A stretch of DNA of 64,000 nucleotides from Gnetum montanum (lineage: Eukaryota; Streptophyta; Gnetopsida; Gnetales; Gnetaceae). Location: assembly GCA_015680685.1 (NCBI GenBank), contig MNCI01007634.1:356548-420547 (forward strand), given 5' to 3'. Below, one piece after another: positions 36,101-47,125 of this stretch (within the stretch, counting starts at the first letter, position 1; the number at the start of each line of letters is the position of its first letter). Below the pieces are notes generated by a model. The model made no database searches. It was not told where the DNA came from and saw only the letters and a program-made list of their open reading frames with translations. Made by a program: the position numbers and the translations under genes.

Positions 36101-38717
36101 GGGTAAGACCCTAGGTCAGCTCCCACCTACTCAAGTACAACCTCCTAAAAGTTTGGGCTAGATGAGAACACCTCTAGGGTAGCATGAGTTAAGGCAAGAG
36201 CATCCCTCTTGTCATGTAGGCCTTACTCATTAACTCTAAATCTAGTGACAAGCATGAGTAATTAGCAACTTAGCATGAGCTAATAGTAAGGAAAACATTA
36301 TAAAAATCATAAGAGCACTTACCCTTTGGTGAAATATACCATTCCAAGTGGGTCCTAGAACAAAGTGTGCACATGCAAAGCAACAAAGAGGGTGTTACTC
36401 TTGTTATAGCAACTGAACCCTGTCATCTACCAGATCCTGGATAAGGGATGAGCATCTCAGGGACCTCTCCCTACATCACCTACTCCATCATCATCAATAG
36501 TGGACTCATTAGACATGAACCTCAATATGCCCTAGTTAGACCCAGGCAGCAATGTCTCTATGATGACACTGGCAACCTCTATCACTAAGTGTAACCATAT
36601 CATCACACTAAAGTGTTGGAGCAATAACTCTAGGAATTCATGTGTCCTTAGCCAAAACCACACTACTTGATGACCTACATGCATATCTAGTGTAGGTGTG
36701 TTGGGACCAAGCTCACTCATGCAACAAAGAATGTCCACAAGCTCCACAAAACCTATGATGGGATTTAGTAGCATCCTACAACTACAAAGTAACAAAATGA
36801 AGTGTTAGTACACATACATTGGATGCTATTTTTGGAAAAAATATTAAAATTTAAACTTATCAAAATTAGCATAACATAGCATAGGTTAGCAAAACATTAT
36901 CTTAGGGCCCTTTGGGGCCCCATAGGTATAGGATGTCAATGAATACATTTGACACACCTAGTACTCCTTGGGGTATAGCATATTTCAAATAGGATTAGCA
37001 TTTTCTTTTCACATTTGCATGTTTAGCACTATCTTGGTTTGCATTGTTTTTGGTAGTTTAGAATTGTTATGGTTTTCAAGTTTAGCATTTTTGCAAGTTT
37101 AGCGTTGTCAGCATTGTTGCATTTTTCAAGTTTAGCATTAAGTGCAGTGTATAAAATTTTCCAAAATTTTTTCTAACTCCAGACAACATATTCCAAAAAG
37201 TTGCAAATTTTTAATAATTATGAGTTACCTCTAAGAGCATAGTCTAGAAAAACAACAAATTTTTCTAACTCTAGATCATCCTAACTATGCTTTGGAAAAC
37301 TAGAGACTGTAGTCCCAAACTGCAAAAGATTCTAACTCCTGACTACTCTCTCCATAGAGCATAGTCACACACAAAACTAATTGTTGGATAGGCCATTTTG
37401 ATGAACACTTGACATCAGCTGCACCTCCAAGATGGGAGCATAGTCTTGGCAGTGGCTAGTGGGGACTAAGGTTTGGCCATTGTCCCAATGCTCTCTCCAC
37501 TGCCAAGTGCCCCGCAATGACACTGTGCATCGTCTCTTCTGCCCATTGTGCCCTATGCACCCTGCATCCTCCACCACCATAAGGAGAAGCATGAACTGGG
37601 CACCCACTATGGCTACTATGCTTGTAACTCCACCACCTAACATTCACCAATGGTGCTGCCCTATGCCACGCCCCTACCCTACCTTGCTACTATAGCCAAA
37701 AAAAATTTCAAAAAACTAAAAAAACCAAAAATAGAGAATCCAAAAGTGCATCCTTAATGCCAAGCCTCCTCTTAGCCCTGATGACCATGTAGCCACACCG
37801 CAAGACTCAATGTCCCTACAGCCCTCACTGACACACTGTAGGGTACAATCACCCCATGGCTCCCATGCCCCCAACACGTCTAACCCTTGTGCATTTTTAC
37901 TTTAAAACAAGGAAAAAATCATATGGCAAACCCCTGTTGTGCCCCTACCCTACAACAGGTTGCGTCAGCTACTACTAGCACCCTCATCCCTACCCTATGT
38001 AGGAAAATAATTTCAAAAAAATAGCAAAAATAAAAATTTGTATAAAACCCTTCACTGCACCCCTACCTCGTGAGCAACGACCACTAGTAGCCACCACTAC
38101 CAAATCCCAATCCTTGCCCCACACCACAGAAAGACAAAAAATTCCAAAAGAAAATTTTTTTTCCAATAAAACCTATGCATGCCCATGGCCCTCCCCACTA
38201 TAGCCACACCAACCACTATTGCAGCCATAGCCTTTATAAGATCCTTGCCTACTAGAAATCATGAAAAAATCAATTGTCCATTGCTAATCCTAGGGCTACA
38301 ACCTTACAAACCCTCACATGGCTCGTTAAGCCCCACCTGTGGCCAAGAAAAATCCTCTACCCTAATAAACAAAGAAAAATAAATGAATCTTGTATAGTCA
38401 TGTGCACATCCTCCCTAGCCATGATGACTGAGATAGCTTATGGTAGCAGTGGCCCCTACCATCACAGGCTGCTAATGTCCAAACCCTCAATGCCAAGTAT
38501 AGAAAACAAGCAAAGAAAAATATGAAAAGGGAATGGCATAGTTGGAATACCTGGCAAATGGTGGTGCCCTCCGTTGCTCCACATGTGCCCATGACAAGTT
38601 TCCCAATGCCCATTCTTCCTCATCCACATTCGCTAGTCCATGGTACAAGCATCCACTTTGATGAGTCATCTTAGTAGCAACTATGCTCTCCTCACTGGTA
38701 GCATGCTCCAATAGCAA
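33180..38717 (-). pseudogene. Multi-exon antisense gene of unknown function, copy 2 (inside element D)
   Basis: A minus-strand gene in the protease-RT spacer, homologous to 10055-13927. Exon 1 is roughly 38717-38551, ending at CCAG/GTATTC. Exon 2 (about 36781-36323) contains FVELVDILCCMSELG and ASVIIETLLPG. Exon 3 (36241-35977) has KRDALALTHATLEVF. Exon 4 (35877-34820) has IMKYGDVEGAKHWLC, IDSFSSDVCHF, AFFVNLFGLLTDGLLVI and ends CTEVK. Exon 5 (34686-34468) has KTLQHLEEGLFHLDRGDF. A similar LQHLEEGL recurs in a late exon (33518-33358), and the last exon ends PPSPSTIG with TGA at 33180-33182. All listed exon edges have GT...AG. Stops mark it dead. Upstream sequence at 37170-37380 and 38700-38900 resembles the D LTR U3. 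I do not recognise the protein. Confidence 0.6.
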
Positions 38718-39064
38718 GACTACACTCTAAAACATTGCATTGGTAACTTTGAAAATGATAGACTTACCAAAGATGAAATGCACTTTTATACCCCCTAGGA
38801 CCACTTAATGACTTACCAACCCTGGGACTACACTCAATACTATTTGAGCAATGGAGAGTGTAGTTGGGTGGGAGCACAGTCACCTAGACTTAGAAAAAAT
38901 TTTCAACTTTTCTCATAGTTCAAAGACTTAGAAAAATTTTCATTTTTTCTAGCCACCCCAGACTTAGGAAAACTTTTCAATTTTTCTCATTGCCCAATGA
39001 ACATCAAGGCCAATTTCACTTTTCTAGTGCATTAATCCTTGTCCAAAATGACACATCTAGTTCA

Positions 39065-39165
39065 TTCACAGTCTGCTAAGACCTTAAATTGGCACGCCAT
39101 GGTCCGCTAAGACCTTAAACTAGCACTCATGGTTTTCCAAGGCCTAAAATCGACACAAACGCATT
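39065..39165 (+). repeat. AAACTAGCA units just before RT, element D
   Basis: Three units (TAAGACCTTAAATTGGCAC, TAAGACCTTAAACTAGCAC and a third, decayed) of the family array, ~160 bp before the RT coding start. A pyrimidine-rich tract with TTTCATAG follows at ~39280-39300 and would serve as a splice acceptor. Confidence 0.65.
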
Positions 39166-39309
39166 TACCTTCTTTAACAATGCATGTGCATACTTAGGAA
39201 AATTTTTATTGCATTGCTTGCTTTAATTTTATGCATATCTACTTCATTAAGACAGGTGTGGCTTGACATTTTTCTAGTTTTTTTTGCAAGACTTTCATAG
39301 GAATACAAC

Positions 39310-41814
39310 ATGACTACGTATGAGTATCTTCACTTGCCTCTAGTCCTCACCAAGCCCCATGGTGATCTCACATGATGCATTGATCTGTAATGCCTAGACC
39401 TTAAGCCCATAGCCTACAATGAATACATAACATCTATAGAGGCACCGCTAGATTGGCCTGACCATCTAGTTAAGGCTCTAGATCTAGAGGCAGGTGACAT
39501 CACTAAGGATCCCCTCATTGAAATCCTTGTACCAACACCTAGTGGCGAGGCAAAGGCATTGAAACTTAGTTTCTTGTTAGAGCCTCAACATTCCTAGAAC
39601 ATTGCTAAAGTGCTCAATAATAACATTAAGGCATTCGCATGGTCTTACGAAGACATGCCAAGTCTAGATCCTTGTGTAGTGTAACATAACATATTCCTTG
39701 ATCCCAACATTAATCCAATCAAGCAAAAAGCACGTAAGGTTAGGCCTGAGGTGGTGTTGGTAGTCCATGATAAAATCACTAAGCTTTACAAAGCTGGTTT
39801 CATCTTAGCAGTTGACTACGTAGACTGGGTCTCCAATATGATGGTTGTATCCAAGAAAAATGGAAGTATACACATTTGCATAAACTTTCCATTGCCTAGT
39901 ATTAAACATGATTAAAGATGATTTCCCATTGCCTAGTATGGATCAACTAGTCGATACTATGGCTAGTCATGCCTTATTATCCTTCATGGATGGGTTCTTG
40001 GGCTATAACCAAATTTGGATCAACCCAGAGCACCAACTCAACATGACCTTTATGACCACTTGGGGTATGTTCTGTTACACCATGATGCCTTTTGGACTTA
40101 AGAATGTAGGAGTAACTTATCAGCATGTAATGACTTACATTTTTAGTGATTACATATTATGCTTTCTTAATGATTACATTGACAACATAGAGGTTAAGTC
40201 CAAAGTACACATGACCATGTAGATGACTTGGACCTAGTACTCAAACGTTATCTAAAACACAAGAAATTCTTAGTTTCATAGTATCCAAAGTAGGAATATG
40301 CATAGACCCTGATAAGGTTAAGACCATAGTCAACTTAGCACTTCTGGCTAACCTTAAGGAGCTATTAGGTTATAGGGTAGATTGAAATTTATACATAGGT
40401 TTATCACATGGTTGATTGATAAGTTGCAACCAATGTAACACTTTCCCAAAAAGAAAGTCCACTTCGAGCGGATAGCTCAATGCCAAGAGGCATTTGACAA
40501 CCTTAAAAAAGAGCTAGCTCAACTTCCAATGCTCTACACTCTGCAAGGCGATAAATCCTTTTACATCTACCTTGCTACCTCTGACACATCCATCACCTCT
40601 CTGCTTTGTCAAAAATGAGATGATGGCACAAAGGTCTTAGTATACTACTTAATCTATGCATTGTTCACCCCCAAAGCAAAGTATAACAATGTGAAAATGA
40701 ATTGCCTCACCTTGGACTTTGCACTTAAGAAGTGGGGGCACTATCTTCTCTACAGTCAAGTCAGCATCATCTACAAGAGTAATGTACTCTGATCAATTAC
40801 AACAAATATCTATGAGAGTATTTGTATTGCATGGTGGAAGGTAATAATAGTGGAGTTTGATCTACATTATGTTGCATAATCCTCAACTAAAGGTTAAGCT
40901 ATAGCCATACAACTCACAACTTTTCCCATCAATGATCAAGCAACAATAGATTCAAAATTCCCAAATGAGCATGTCAGTAGCATCAACCAAGTTCCTGAAA
41001 ACTTTGAGGCACCCTTGCACTTTGATGTTGCTTCAACCTCTCAAGGGGGTAGCATTGCTGCCATTATCATGTTCCCCTCTAGAGAGATCTAACCTTTCAT
41101 GTATCATTTGCATTCCCATGCACCAACAACATGGCAAAGTATTAAGGTCTTCTCCAAGGTATCCTAGTAGCTCATGACCTAGGAATCCAAATTATAGCAA
41201 TCCAAGGTAACTCACAATTAGTGATCAACCAAGTTAAAAATGTTTTTTCTTGTAAAGTCAAACATTTACAACCTTATTGTGACTTGGCAAATCACTTGCT
41301 TAAATAGTTTGCAACAGCTGATGTGCAATATATCCCTAGGAATGAAAATGCCATTACCAATGCACTAGTAACATTATCCTTAAGCATTGCACCTGACATG
41401 TTTCATGCATTTCCCACCTCAGTGGTGAATTGCACTTTGCCTATCACACAAACCACTAACATTGCATCCATAGCCATAGTTAGCATGACTCATGTAGTAG
41501 AATGGTACGATGACATTATGGCATACCTTGCTTCGATAGAGGAGGAAAGCATGCAAACACTTTATTACATCGAGTGATACCAAGAAAGGAAATGGCAAAA
41601 ACACTATCACAATTAGCACCAACACCTAATCAAGAAAGGGGATCTAGTCCTCAAGGCCATTTTTGAACTTGTGAACAAATTCTTAGCCAACTAGAAACGG
41701 CCTTTCTTGGTTACTAAGGCCTATGACAATTGAGCATTCAAGCTTGTTGACCATGATGGAAATGAATTTGCCAATCTAATAGACCACTCATATCTAAAGC
41801 CTTACTATGCCTAG
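39310..41814 (+). pseudogene. Element D: RT, RNase H, second RNase H and integrase tail; integrase core deleted
   Basis: Starts at ATGACTACGTATGAG near 39310 with the pre-RT linker (FAWSYEDMPSLDP). RT has VVSKKNGSIHICINF and MPFGLKN; the catalytic YVDD-type motif reads YIDN (Asp to Asn at 40184-40186). A small duplication (about 39889-39905 and 39922-39942) scrambles the segment after ICINF. RNase H follows (YIYLATSDTSITSLL; EFDLHYV), then the second RNase H (FDVASTSQGGS; QYIPRNENAI). At ~41533 the frame jumps from VEWYDDIMAYLAS straight to EEESMQTLYYIE, skipping the ~0.9 kb that encodes the zinc finger and DDE core in element A. The C-terminal domain ends IDHSYLKPYYA, TAG 41812-41814. Confidence 0.88.
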
Positions 41815-41849
41815 CATGCAACGCCACACCTCAGTGAAGCAAGGTAAGC

Positions 41850-42310
41850 ATAGAAAGTCTACTATGATTATAAACTAGTACAAATAATCCACTATGACTA
41901 TAAACTAGTACATAATGTTTTCTATGACTATAAACTAGCACAACATTCATCTACTATGATGTTAAATTGGCACCCAAACCTCTAGTTTTCTATGGCTATA
42001 AACTAGCATAGAAAGTCTGCTATGACTATAAATTGGCATAGAAGTCTGCTATGACTATAAACTAGCATAGACCATCTACTATGACATTAAACTAGCAAAG
42101 CTCTTCCTTGGGTCATGATGTTAAACTAACATAGCAACACATCCGCTATGATGTTAAATTAGCACATTGTAGTCTACTAGGACTATAAACTAGCACGCGA
42201 TGGCTTGCCAGGACCTTAAACTAGGCTTACAATCTATTGGAACCCTAAACTAGCAAGTCACATAGTCTACCAAGACCTTAAACTAGGTTCACAATCCACC
42301 ACACATAGTT
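41850..42310 (+). repeat. AAACTAGCA array after pol, element D
   Basis: About 14 units such as CTATGACTATAAACTAGCA, in the same place and with a similar order of variants as the A array (both end in TTAAACTRGG-type units). Compared with A, CG has become TG or CA and CTGGCA has become CTAGCA. Confidence 0.85.
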
Positions 42311-43817
42311 CTCTGAGCAAGCATGTGAGAATACTTTCCACTCCTCCTTCCCACCCCTCCCCTCTCATCTGTCTACATCTCATGGGTAGGGCAAGGACAC
42401 TATAGTCCCAGAATGGAATTCCTGTTGATGGGAGAAACCTCTAGAACATTTGCAGCATTACCTCCCCTTGGCATTTTGTTGATCTTTTAGAGTTCTCATC
42501 ATTAGTGCACCCTTTGGGCAGCACTTGTAGCATTATGGCCCCACAATTTTGCTAATTTTTTGGGCACTTATCATTACTTAGGCTTAGGACTACTTGCAGC
42601 ATTATGGCCTCCTACCATTTTGCTAGTTTTCTAAGCTCCTATCATCCATGTAAGCTCTTGAGCACCTACATCATCATCACCTCCCATGATTTTGCTGATC
42701 CTTCTAGACACTTGCCACCAGCTTTGCCTTTGGAAAATTTGTAGAATTCTCATCCTTGGCACCTTTATTAGCTTCACAAAAACTTGCAATTGGTTCAACT
42801 ATAGTAGCATTTGTAGCACCCTCACATCCAACAATTTATTTGCCTCTCATGTTATGTGGTTGTTTTCTTGTCTTCTCTAAGTTGTGCTTGTACCCAAGCC
42901 ATCGTGTAGAGATGCATCTTGTCACAGCCACAAGTCACCACATTATTCTGATGTACATGATTGAACTAGCCACCCACACAAGAGTGCACATCCCTATTTC
43001 CCCACTATAGCCTATTTTTATTTACCCCTTTTACCTTACATTTCCCTGCCTTCCCCTGCATCACTGAGCTTGCAAACCCCTCTAATGCACATGGCACCTT
43101 CTTTAATTCAACCATAGATCCCATGATGGACATAATGCAATCCATCCTATGGAGAGCCTCTATGGGCTAGTCAAAGCCCAAGTAGATATAATGCAACTCA
43201 TCTCCAGGAGGAAACAGCTATCCTACAATTGTGACATGGTTGCATTAAAGCAAAGTTCATTAGGTGGCATGTAGCCCACCTAATGGAAATAATGTTGCAG
43301 TTAGCATTCAACAATGTGTAGAACCCAAAGCAGGTTCACCTTGCAACCAAAAATGCGACAAAAAATAGGGAAAAAAAGGCCCCCAAGCAAAATTAGCATA
43401 GCTATAATTTTGCAACTGATCCAACCCTGAATCCACATTGACTCTCTCATAAGCATTCTAATGAGAGATCACAATTTTAGGGGTAATCCATCCAAGTTCC
43501 ATAGATGTAGGCTCTCTCATACGCATTTTGATGAGAGGTCACTGTTTTGTTGACAAGCCACATTGATGCCTTGGCCCCCATCAGCCATGCTAACTCTGCA
43601 TCTTGTAGTATGATACATTATTTGCATTTTAGCTCTCCTATTACCCCTAACACATTCTCTACACCCTTTCCCTCTAGCATACCTCAACCCTTATCACTCT
43701 TAAGCATGGTCCAGTGACAATTGGTTGGGTATTGATGAGTACTGTTGGTGCCAAGCCTGCTGTGATGTTTTGTCATTCTTTGTCGACATCTCTTGGGCTA
43801 CTCCTCCAAATGTCAAC
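42311..43817 (+). other. Element D 3' untranslated spacer, no gene
   Basis: No coding homology. Contains several TTGCAGCATTATGGCC / TTTTGCTAGTTTT-like irregular repeats around 42450-42700, and two TCTCTCATAMGCATT copies near 43440 and 43510. Confidence 0.45.
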
Positions 43818-43828
43818 AAAGAGGGGCC
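43818..43828 (+). promoter_or_regulatory. Polypurine tract of element D
   Basis: AAAGAGGGGCC directly before the 3' LTR start, identical to the tract of element A. Confidence 0.8.
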
Positions 43829-43831
43829 AAT

Positions 43832-45463
43832 TAAACACCACCAACTTTTGGCCACCATGTCTCAACTAAAAATTTTTCTAAGTGTCAACATAGTCTAGGT
43901 GTTGGGCCTACAATCCCCACTATTGGGACTATGCTCTAGAGTGTAGTTAGCATAGTCTACAATACAAGACTAGATTTGCAAGATTTTTCTAAGTGTCGAC
44001 ATCATCTACAAATTTTTCTAAGTGCCAAGACTACGCTCTCCACTACTGGGACTATGCTCTAGAGTGTAGTCAGCATAGTCAACACACAAATGGCCAGTTT
44101 TGCAAATTTTCCTAAGTGTCAAGCCAGAAGCTATTAAGCTTGCTTGACATAGAAGAAATAGTTTGGAAAATTTTTTAACTATTGGAGTATGCTCCCTACT
44201 ATGCTCTAGTGCATAGTCAACGTAGTCTACACAAAGATACTAGTTTTGCAAATTTTTTTCTAACTTCCAAGACTACACTCTCACTACCAAGACTATACTC
44301 TAAAGCATAGTCAACATAGTCCAACATTGAAGCTCAAGTTTTGCAAAGTTTGTCAAATTGCTAAGAATATGCTCTAAAGCATAGTCAACATAGTCATGTA
44401 GAATTTCCTCTAAGAGCCTCCAAAATGCAACACCAACCTTCACCTCAACTCTGACACATCTTTGGCAAGTAAGATTAGCAACTTCCATTTCTTTTGCATC
44501 CCCCATTTGCCCTAAAACTATACCTACACTCGACATCACTCAAGAGAGTGGACAACATAGTCCTAGAGCATAGTCTCCAAGATTGCATTTCTTTTACATT
44601 TTGTCAAGTACACTATGGTCTGTTTGGCATTTGAACATGTAGTTTGACAATGTCGTCATAGTTTGACAATCTCACAAGGTCCATTAGAGCACACTAGTAG
44701 AACACCATTTGTTTTAGTCGAGAGCATAGTTTGGTGTAGCATAGTCCCAACTACCCCAGTGCCACATGGCACTCGATCCATAATTCACAGCAACCCTAAC
44801 CCTATAAATACCCTAGTGCTCTATGTTTTTGGGGTTGATATCTATTAGCATTTTGGCATTTCATTATGCAGGAGTGAGTTCGAGGCAAAGCACTAGCAAG
44901 CACCTTTGCATACCACCTAGGACACCATAGACCACTACAATCGATGGGACACCACGGCAGCCAACCTAATAGGCACAGACACCATGGTGGATGTCCATCT
45001 TCGCACCCCAAACACCCTGAGATTGTGACTACACTACCTACTACACTTGTTTGTATACCACGTACCTCCTTACCTTTCTTGTAGTTAACTACACTCTCCC
45101 CATTTGGGGTGGTGCTTCTTTCTCTCTCACTCTTGCCCTACACATTTTCAGCATTTTTATTTGCATTCTAGCATTTACTTGCATTTTTCACTATTTTTGC
45201 ATATAATTGATTGACACCTTTGTTTTTGGAGGAAACCCTTGACTATGCTAACCCCCATTGACATCATAGATGCTACAAACATCATGCAAGCACTTAACAA
45301 TGCTTCGACATTGCATCCTATAAGTCCTAGTCTTATCAACAAGACCATATGGGGCACCCTATCTTTATCTCTAGCAGGCCCTCACATGGATGTGGTGTTG
45401 AGCTATGTGCCCACAAATATCTTGGTGTTCCCATTTCAGCCACTGATGTTTTCAATCACTACA
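43832..45463 (+). repeat. 3' LTR of element D
   Basis: Starts TAAACACCACC and ends TCACTACA, 1632 bp. It matches the 5' LTR at 26586-28203 through U3, TATA (44803-44809) and U5. The U5 part is open from 45239 to 45514, but homologous parts of the other LTRs are not, so a protein is doubtful. It is followed by CCAAC, the right target duplication. Confidence 0.87.
44803..44809 (+). promoter_or_regulatory. TATA box in D 3' LTR
   Basis: CCCTATAAATACCC at the position equivalent to 27566 in the 5' LTR. Confidence 0.7.
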
Positions 45464-45468
45464 CCAAC
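45464..45468. other. Target site duplication, right copy (CCAAC)
   Basis: Exact copy of 26581-26585, marking the right edge of element D. Confidence 0.85.
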
Positions 45469-47125
45469 CACTCAACCCTGCAAGGTCTCGTTAGGCTTGG
45501 AATGTGGTTTCTAGGCTCCCACAACCCTTACAATCTTGAGCTCTACTCTAGATTATTGTCCCACAATATCAATCACTTAATCCCATAAGATCTCAAGAAG
45601 CCCAAAAACGATGTCTTCTCATAAGAAGCACATCAACCCCACAAGGCAACAAGGAAGAACAATTACAAGGGATAGATGCAACGTAGTTTGCTAATCCTTG
45701 CACTTTAAGGTACAACACACTTTACACTTTACAATGGACAAAAGATGATATAATGAACAGCAACAAAGATCACAATGATTAAAAAAATAATTGTACAATG
45801 ATTACACATAAGCTTGCATATTTCCCAATGCATATGATGTCTTCCTATAGCTGTCATGAACTTGCAAAATGATTAACAAAATAATTGTACAATGATTAAA
45901 AAAATGATTGTACAATGATTACAAAATGAGCTTGCAAATTTTTCAATGTATCTGATGTCTTCCTATAGGTATCATATTTCCAAATCCATCTTGAAACTTA
46001 TGCAATGGGTATCCAACGATCACTAATGGTCATGGAAAATGTCTTCTTCATGCCTAAGACATCTTTTTGTATTTTTCTTCTATTCTAGGAAGACATCTCC
46101 AAACCCTAGTCATGTCATGAGAAAAAATATCTAGGAGTGGGAGGTGATTTTTGGTGGCATAGGAGGTGGTTTATGGTAGCATGGGAGGAAATTTGTGGTA
46201 ATAAATGTAGGGCACCATGTAGCAATTTTGGTAGGTAGTGGACACATGGTTGTAAGCAGCAACCACACAGCCATGGTAATGAGCATGCAGCAGTCATAAT
46301 AGGTGCACAACAATGGCAGTGGATGCACAGTAGTGGGTAGCACAGCAACAGGCACAAGCATGACGTAGCAAAAGGGGACAACAGGTAGTACAAGGTTACT
46401 CTTGGGACTGCCCCAAGGGCCAGTCTCTCTATAGCCATCAACTATGGCTAGCAGCAGGCCTAGCCATGGCTGGCAATAGGCCTAACTACAGCTGGCAATA
46501 CAATTGGTAGTGACCAGTAGGAAGACCAATTGTGGCCCTCCCAAGGGTTTCAATTTTTCAACCTTTTTTTAATAATAAATTTTGGGGCTTGGAATTGAAC
46601 CTGAGACTTTTGGCCCCTCTTTTTTTTAATTTAGAATTTTAAAAAGCATATTTTTTAAAAAATTTAAAATTAAAAATCAAAAAAAGCCTTTTTAAATTTT
46701 AAATTTAAAAAACATTAATTACATTTAAAAAATTAAAAAATATACTTATTTTAATTTTAAATTGCACATAACCCAAGAATTACCATATCTTTCAAACCAT
46801 AAGTCAAATTTTGATGAAATTAGTACTATTGGAATCATCTTGGAGAGCACTTCACATTAAGTTGAAGATAATTTCATTTTAGTAAACCTAAAAATCATAA
46901 AATTAGAAAAATTGCATGTTAGCTTTTAAAAACAAAAAGTAAACAATAGCTTTTTTAAAAAAATGAACATTAGCTTTATCAAATCTTGGATTAACGAAAG
47001 TTAAACTTCCTATTTACTTCTACTAAGATTCTTATGATTGCAGTATAAATATGAGAAGAAGAAAGACTTTGCCCATCACAACTCAATATTAACAAAAGAT
47101 TGAAGGATTCTATCAGCAAAGAAGC
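45469..47125. other. Spacer with a ~70-bp direct repeat, no gene
   Basis: Non-coding. A direct repeat is visible: ATTGTACAATGATTAC ... GATGTCTTCCTATAG at ~45787-45855 and again at ~45902-45970. From 46560 to 46760 the sequence is extremely AT-rich (TTTAAATTTTAAATTT-like). Small minus-strand ORFs at 46115-46441 are compositional. Confidence 0.5.

Larger units (their letters stand above)
26586..45463 (+). mobile_element. Complete 18.9-kb Tat/Ogre-like LTR retrotransposon (element D)
   Basis: Both LTRs, the primer site, gag, protease, RT with two RNase H domains, the post-pol repeat array, the purine tract and a matching 5-bp target duplication are present in canonical order on the plus strand. 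Between protease (ends 32425) and RT (begins ~39310) lies ~6.9 kb containing AAACTGGCA arrays at both edges and a multi-exon gene on the opposite strand. The known Ogre elements have an intron between these same domains, and a splice-acceptor-like tract precedes the RT here. The integrase core is deleted and all frames carry stops, so the element is non-autonomous and dead. Confidence 0.88.

Noticed and set aside
45239-45514. 91-codon ORF taken as a gag start
   Set aside because: Homologous sequence lies in 3' LTRs of A and F and ends at the LTR edge, so it belongs to the LTR; the frame is not kept in other copies.
46115-46441. Cys/Leu-rich minus-strand ORF
   Set aside because: Reading of a G-rich, GTGGTA-repeating stretch, with no support from other copies.
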